Shown here: positions 6,035-8,497 of the stretch, in pieces
Position numbering within the stretch: position 1 is the stretch's first letter
Layout of the letters: each line of letters opens with the position of its first letter
Assembly (NCBI GenBank): GCA_030765325.1
Contig: JAVCCT010000214.1
Coordinates: forward strand, 1 to 8,497
Direction of reading: 5' to 3'
Length of the DNA: 8,497 nucleotides
Source: Candidatus Stygibacter frigidus
GTDB taxonomy: Bacteria > Cloacimonadota > Cloacimonadia > Cloacimonadales > TCS61
Position numbers and translations under genes: made by a program
The notes under the pieces: generated by a model
Database searches by the model: none
What the model was told of the DNA's origin: nothing
Seen by the model: only the letters and a program-made list of their open reading frames with translations

Positions 6035-7605
6035 TCTTCCACCGGAAAAGAATCTATCATACCCAATGCATACCTTTGGATCAATGAAGCATCATAGGCT
6101 TCTATATAGCTATTTCCATCAACATCTGCTCTTCCCTTCTGCCAGATTTCCCAGGGCAGCGGAGCTCCCACAGGATTCATACCTACATAGTATTGTAGAA
6201 TATTAGCCGCATCAAAAGCATCTATAAATTCATCGCTTGTGATATCTCCATAAGCTCCATTTCGCAAGAGCAACATCGAATTATAAACATTTAATCTACC
6301 ACCAGTTACAGTAGCTCCTTCCAGATCAGGTAAAGGGTCTACTCCCGCAAATATCACATCACGAATGATCAATGCCAGTTCCCCAGGCTCATCTTCATAT
6401 TCCCTCAATGTTACAGCAGGCAAAACTGACATCAGATAACCCACAGCTCCACACACCTGAGGAGTTGCCATGGAAGTTCCCGTCTTATAACTGTAACCTG
6501 CCGTATTGGTATCAGTGGAATAAACCGAGGTCCCTGGTGCTCCCAAATCAATTGTCACCAGTCCATAACCCGCTGATGAGTATTTCTGATCATCGTCATT
6601 TGTATTAGTAACGGCTATCATCCACTCACTCTCGCACGCAGTGGGCACATCGCCAACCTCATCAATATTCCAATTGACATTTGCCGTAGCTCCAGCACTC
6701 AAAATTCCCACCATACCCAAGCTGTCATACATAGCACTCCAGATAGGAAAATCTTCCGGCTGACCCTGATTTACACCAAAAGAAGAATTAGTAGCCACCA
6801 CATAAGCTCCTTCAGCCCCATTTGTTTCATTATACCTGCTGCGCATTTCCAGCACATAACCATAAGCTTCCACCACAGTGGCTTCCGAAGATGAAGATCC
6901 CGCTACAGGCATCACTTTTGCCTGCCAGTTAACTCCACTCACGCCAATACCATTATTACCAATAGCTGCTGCAATACCACTCACGTGTGTACCATGCGAT
7001 CCTATACCAGGATTGCCATTATGATCATAAGCATTCCAGCCGTCATAATCATCTATATAGCCATTACCATCATCATCAATTCCATTATTGGGTATTTCCA
7101 GTTCATTTTTATAGAAATTCAAGTCTGGATGGGTTAGATATGTCCCATTATCCACGATTGCCAGCACAACAGTCTCTCCATTTGCCATTATCCCGCCCGG
7201 CTCAATATCCCAGGCTGAAGGAGTGTCAATATCAGCATCAGTCACTCCTCCGGTTTGTCCCGTGTTATGATGACACCACTGTTGATCAAAAAATTCATCA
7301 TCAGGAATTGTCTCCCGCAATTCAAGTTTATGATTAAACTGAGCAAATTTTACTTCAGAATATTCTTTTAATCTTACAATTGCCTCTTTTTCGCTGATAT
7401 TATTATCAAGAGCGCATAACCAGATTGAAAGCCGACTGGAAAGCTGATGAACGATAGTAAGTTCTTCCAGTTTAAATATCTCTGCCTGACGACTATCACG
7501 GGTATCTTTAGTGAATTGCACCATGATCTGTCCAGGAACATATTCCTCTGCTGATAATGCCAGAAATATGATCATCAACACTACGATTATGCATATCTTT
7601 TTCAT
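6031..7605 (-). CDS. secreted subtilisin-like (S8) serine protease with dockerin-like tail
   Basis: Protein of 524 aa from ATG 7605, preceded by GGGAG at 7611-7615. The alternative TTG at 7617 overlaps that Shine-Dalgarno sequence and is rejected. A signal peptide covers residues 1-19 (MKKICIIVVLM..., cleavage after LSA). Residues about 21-97 look like a fervidolysin/I9-type prodomain (YVPGQIMVQF). The peptidase S8 domain covers about 105-445. The triad is D152 in AIVDNG, H204 in GSHGTHVSG and S378 in GTSMATPQVCG. A Ca-binding loop NNGIDDDGNGYIDDYDG lies at 173-189. At the usual oxyanion Asn position the protein reads SAGATAN (303-309), so the expected AGN is AGA. The dockerin-like module is at 452-524, ending IDSFPVED. 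It is probably an extracellular or periplasmic protease activated by propeptide removal. The gene converges on feoB and appears monocistronic here. Confidence 0.93.
   Translation of the reverse strand: MKKICIIVVLMIIFLALSAEEYVPGQIMVQFTKDTRDSRQAEIFKLEELTIVHQLSSRLSIWLCALDNNISEKEAIVRLKEYSEVKFAQFNHKLELRETIPDDEFFDQQWCHHNTGQTGGVTDADIDTPSAWDIEPGGIMANGETVVLAIVDNGTYLTHPDLNFYKNELEIPNNGIDDDGNGYIDDYDGWNAYDHNGNPGIGSHGTHVSGIAAAIGNNGIGVSGVNWQAKVMPVAGSSSSEATVVEAYGYVLEMRSRYNETNGAEGAYVVATNSSFGVNQGQPEDFPIWSAMYDSLGMVGILSAGATANVNWNIDEVGDVPTACESEWMIAVTNTNDDDQKYSSAGYGLVTIDLGAPGTSVYSTDTNTAGYSYKTGTSMATPQVCGAVGYLMSVLPAVTLREYEDEPGELALIIRDVIFAGVDPLPDLEGATVTGGRLNVYNSMLLLRNGAYGDITSDEFIDAFDAANILQYYVGMNPVGAPLPWEIWQKGRADVDGNSYIEAYDASLIQRYALGMIDSFPVED
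6034..6252 (-). other. dockerin-like double Ca-loop module of the protease
   Basis: The first loop, DITSDEFIDAFDAANILQYY, is degenerate, with Thr at loop position 3 and no Gly at position 6. The second, ADVDGNSYIEAYDASLIQRY, is canonical, and the chain ends in IDSFPVED. The linker PVGAPLPWEIWQKGRADVDG parallels SDWEPWQLIAADVDG in the hydrolase, so the two modules are homologous. Confidence 0.75.
6086..6102 (-). repeat. 17-bp identity between the two tail modules, protease copy
   Basis: This is the reverse complement of 2923-2939 and encodes EAYDAS in the protease tail. Codons beyond this core differ more, so the modules have diverged except at the calcium-loop core. Confidence 0.7.
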
Positions 7606-7914
7606 TCTAACTCCCAATAATTCTTTGAATTTATTTGATGACTAAAATTAACAATACCCCCAAAATTTATCAAGGATTATATATTTTCCTAAATTTATAT
7701 CTACCCCATTACCCACCCATAAACCAATCAATCAATAAATCAATTAAGTCTGATTTTCACCATTATTTATCAATAATTTAGGTTTAATAGTATCTTAGTG
7801 TTGTTCGTTTGTTAGATGCTAAAAAAGGAAGAAGATTTATCCCACGAATAGCCTTCGCAGGCTTACCGCTCATCAAAACTATCGAATTATACTGTAAAAG
7901 GAATCATTTAAATA

Positions 7915-7931
7915 TTTTTTTTTTTTTTTTT
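7915..7931 (+). repeat. 17-base T homopolymer
   Basis: An unbroken run of 17 T is preceded by AAATA and followed by GTGATATT. It lies about 110 bases upstream of the GNAT start and just before the TTGACA box. Such tracts vary in length by slippage and are also error-prone in sequencing. No GC-rich stem precedes it, so it is not a standard terminator on the plus strand. Confidence 0.85.
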
Positions 7932-7946
7932 GTGATATTATTTGAG

Positions 7947-7975
7947 TTGACAGAGAAAGGGTTTTTCAATTGCAT
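7947..7975 (+). promoter_or_regulatory. possible promoter of the GNAT gene
   Basis: A perfect TTGACA (7947-7952) is followed after 17 bases by TTGCAT (7970-7975), a poor -10 with three of six matches. A better AT-box, TATAAA at 7984-7989, is 31 bases from the TTGACA and cannot pair with it. The -10 assignment is therefore open. Confidence 0.3.
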
Positions 7976-8030
7976 GCCAAGTGTATAAATTAGAGAAAGA
8001 TAGAACTTGGAAATTAAACTACTAATATTC

Positions 8031-8035
8031 GGAGG
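8031..8035 (+). promoter_or_regulatory. ribosome binding site deciding a TTG start
   Basis: GGAGG lies 5 bases before TTG 8041. The first in-frame ATG comes only at residue 53, inside the conserved domain, so the TTG start is well supported. Confidence 0.7.
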
Positions 8036-8040
8036 ACATT

Positions 8041-8397
8041 TTGGATATACGGAAATTGAGCATTAATGATTATGACTCCTTTCGTAGTCTCAGGCAATGC
8101 CACTTAGAAACTGATCCTCAATCAGTGAGCACATCCGCAAAGGATTGGCGATCTGCGCCAAGAGAAAAGATTGAAGCATTACTGATCTATAATGGCATGA
8201 GAACCGACGATTTCATCTTAGGAGCTTTTTCAGATGAAAAACTCTTGGGAATGATTGGTTTCAAAAGGGAAACAAGAAAACCTTCAACCATGCACAAGGG
8301 AATGTTTTGGGGATTTTTTGTCCGTCCAGAACGTCGAAACAAAGGCATTGGCAAGGCTTTAGTCGAGAAATGGATATTCCGGCTGACGGGAGCATAG
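8041..8397 (+). CDS. GNAT N-acetyltransferase, C-terminally truncated
   Basis: The 118 residues from TTG 8041 show a GNAT fold start (MDIRKLSINDYDSFRSL), the core strands FILGAFSDEKLLGMIGF (58-74) and GMFWGFFVRPERR (87-99), and the acetyl-CoA pyrophosphate-binding signature R-N-K-G-I-G-K (99-105). GNAT enzymes transfer acetyl from acetyl-CoA to an amine; the substrate cannot be told here. Family members usually have 145-170 residues, with another helix and strands after this motif. Here the sequence changes character after ALVEKWIF and stops at TAG 8395-8397. The last residues (RLTGA) look like read-through into foreign DNA, namely the apparent insertion-sequence end starting near 8384. The gene is therefore probably a disrupted pseudogene, although a stable short product cannot be excluded. 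Confidence 0.75.
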   Translation: MDIRKLSINDYDSFRSLRQCHLETDPQSVSTSAKDWRSAPREKIEALLIYNGMRTDDFILGAFSDEKLLGMIGFKRETRKPSTMHKGMFWGFFVRPERRNKGIGKALVEKWIFRLTGA

Positions 8398-8497
8398 CGT
8401 CCGCTCTAACAGAGCCACGTCTCCGCAAAAATTGAGCCACCTCTTCGGTGTAGAGAGCCACATATCAAATTGTATTTCTAAACACAGAATCTATTGA
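8384..8497. mobile_element. probable end of an IS21-type insertion sequence (partial)
   Basis: The GNAT reading frame loses its family pattern near 8380, and a new stretch begins at about TGACGGGAGC (8384). It contains three GAGCCAC repeats spaced 21-22 bp. IS21-family elements have TG...CA ends and several short subterminal repeats that bind the IstA transposase, and ATTGAGCCAC-like repeats recall that family. The transposase genes would lie beyond the window, so neither the element family nor its exact boundary is proven. Confidence 0.45.
8412..8461 (+). repeat. three GAGCCAC direct repeats at 21-22 bp spacing
   Basis: Exact GAGCCAC copies lie at 8412-8418, 8434-8440 and 8455-8461. The start-to-start distances of 22 and 21 bp are about two helical turns, which would place the copies on one DNA face, as expected for multiple binding sites of one protein. 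The bases between copies are not repeated. Confidence 0.85.

Larger units (their letters stand above)
7606..8030. other. AT-rich intergenic region between protease and GNAT gene
   Basis: No credible gene is seen in either direction. Near the protease, the minus strand has TATAAT (7681-7676), 70 bases upstream of the start, with no good -35 box. AATC-type tetranucleotide runs occur around 7725-7747. A 5-bp hairpin with AGCCT and AGGCT arms lies at 7850-7863 and lacks a following T run. A T homopolymer occupies 7915-7931 and a TTGACA lies at 7947-7952. No tRNA, riboswitch or CRISPR pattern is seen. Confidence 0.6.

Noticed and set aside
6987..7337. His- and Tyr-rich open frame on the plus strand
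   Set aside because: It lies fully antisense to the protease catalytic domain, has low-complexity composition typical of antisense reading of Asp- and Asn-rich loops, and has no homology signature.
7591..7605. Cys at residue 5 of the protease as a lipoprotein lipobox
   Set aside because: The Cys is before the hydrophobic core and not after it, so it cannot be a lipidation site; the signal fits ordinary cleavage after LSA.
7725..7747. AATC tetranucleotide repeat as a phase-variation tract
   Set aside because: It has only a few imperfect units, lies outside any gene and sits in generally AT-rich DNA.
7816..7851. Short plus-strand frame MLKKEEDLSHE
   Set aside because: It has only 11 codons, no Shine-Dalgarno sequence and no context supporting a leader peptide.
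7850..7863. Hairpin with AGCCT and AGGCT arms as a terminator
   Set aside because: The stem is only five pairs and no T run follows it; the T tract is more than 50 bases away.
8261..8461. Minus-strand open frame over the GNAT end and the repeats
   Set aside because: It is antisense to the clear GNAT motif and spans the apparent junction, with no recognisable product.
8412..8461. CRISPR-like array
   Set aside because: The repeats are only 7 bp with 14-15 bp gaps and three copies, far from CRISPR dimensions; transposon-end repeats fit better.

Overview
The window reads as a chromosomal segment of an uncultured, moderately AT-rich, Gram-negative-type bacterium. Two secreted proteins share a C-terminal dockerin-like double calcium-loop module with a near-identical ending (IDxFPVE[D/E]). 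I associate that tail, together with S8 proteases of this type, with the FCB superphylum and particularly Cloacimonadota-like lineages. This assignment is an inference from protein style; no taxonomic marker gene is present.

Layout. (1) Positions 1-61 probably hold the last codons of an upstream gene. (2) 82-2994 (+) encodes a large secreted multidomain GH57-like (possibly GH119-like) alpha-glucan hydrolase with Ig-like, CBM25-like and further beta-sandwich modules and a dockerin-like tail. It is followed after one base by 2996-3400 (+), a divergent MraZ/AbrB-fold protein. The two look translationally coupled. (3) 3401-3516 is a short intergenic region with a palindrome resembling a DtxR-family metal-repressor operator next to a TTGACA box. 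It precedes feoA (3517-3807) and feoB (3797-6034), which overlap by 11 bases and form a ferrous-iron uptake operon. (4) 6031-7605 (-) encodes a secreted subtilisin-like serine protease with the same tail module. It converges on feoB so tightly that the two stop codons share the palindrome TTAA. (5) 7606-8030 is a non-coding AT-rich stretch with a 17-base T homopolymer. (6) 8041-8397 (+) is a GNAT acetyltransferase that starts from TTG behind a strong Shine-Dalgarno sequence and ends abruptly just after its acetyl-CoA motif. From there to the window end the sequence carries three GAGCCAC direct repeats spaced 21-22 bp, which looks like the terminal repeat region of an IS21-type insertion sequence.

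How the genes work together. The hydrolase and the protease are probably both exported and displayed or retained by a common mechanism using the dockerin-like tail, and would degrade polysaccharide and protein outside the cytoplasm. FeoAB imports Fe(II), as expected in an anaerobe, and the promoter arrangement suggests metal-dependent repression. The most interesting points are the shared tail module with no cohesin in view, the atypical GH57 acid/base motif, the orphan MraZ-like gene behind a glycoside hydrolase, the predicted iron operator, and the GNAT gene apparently cut by a mobile element.
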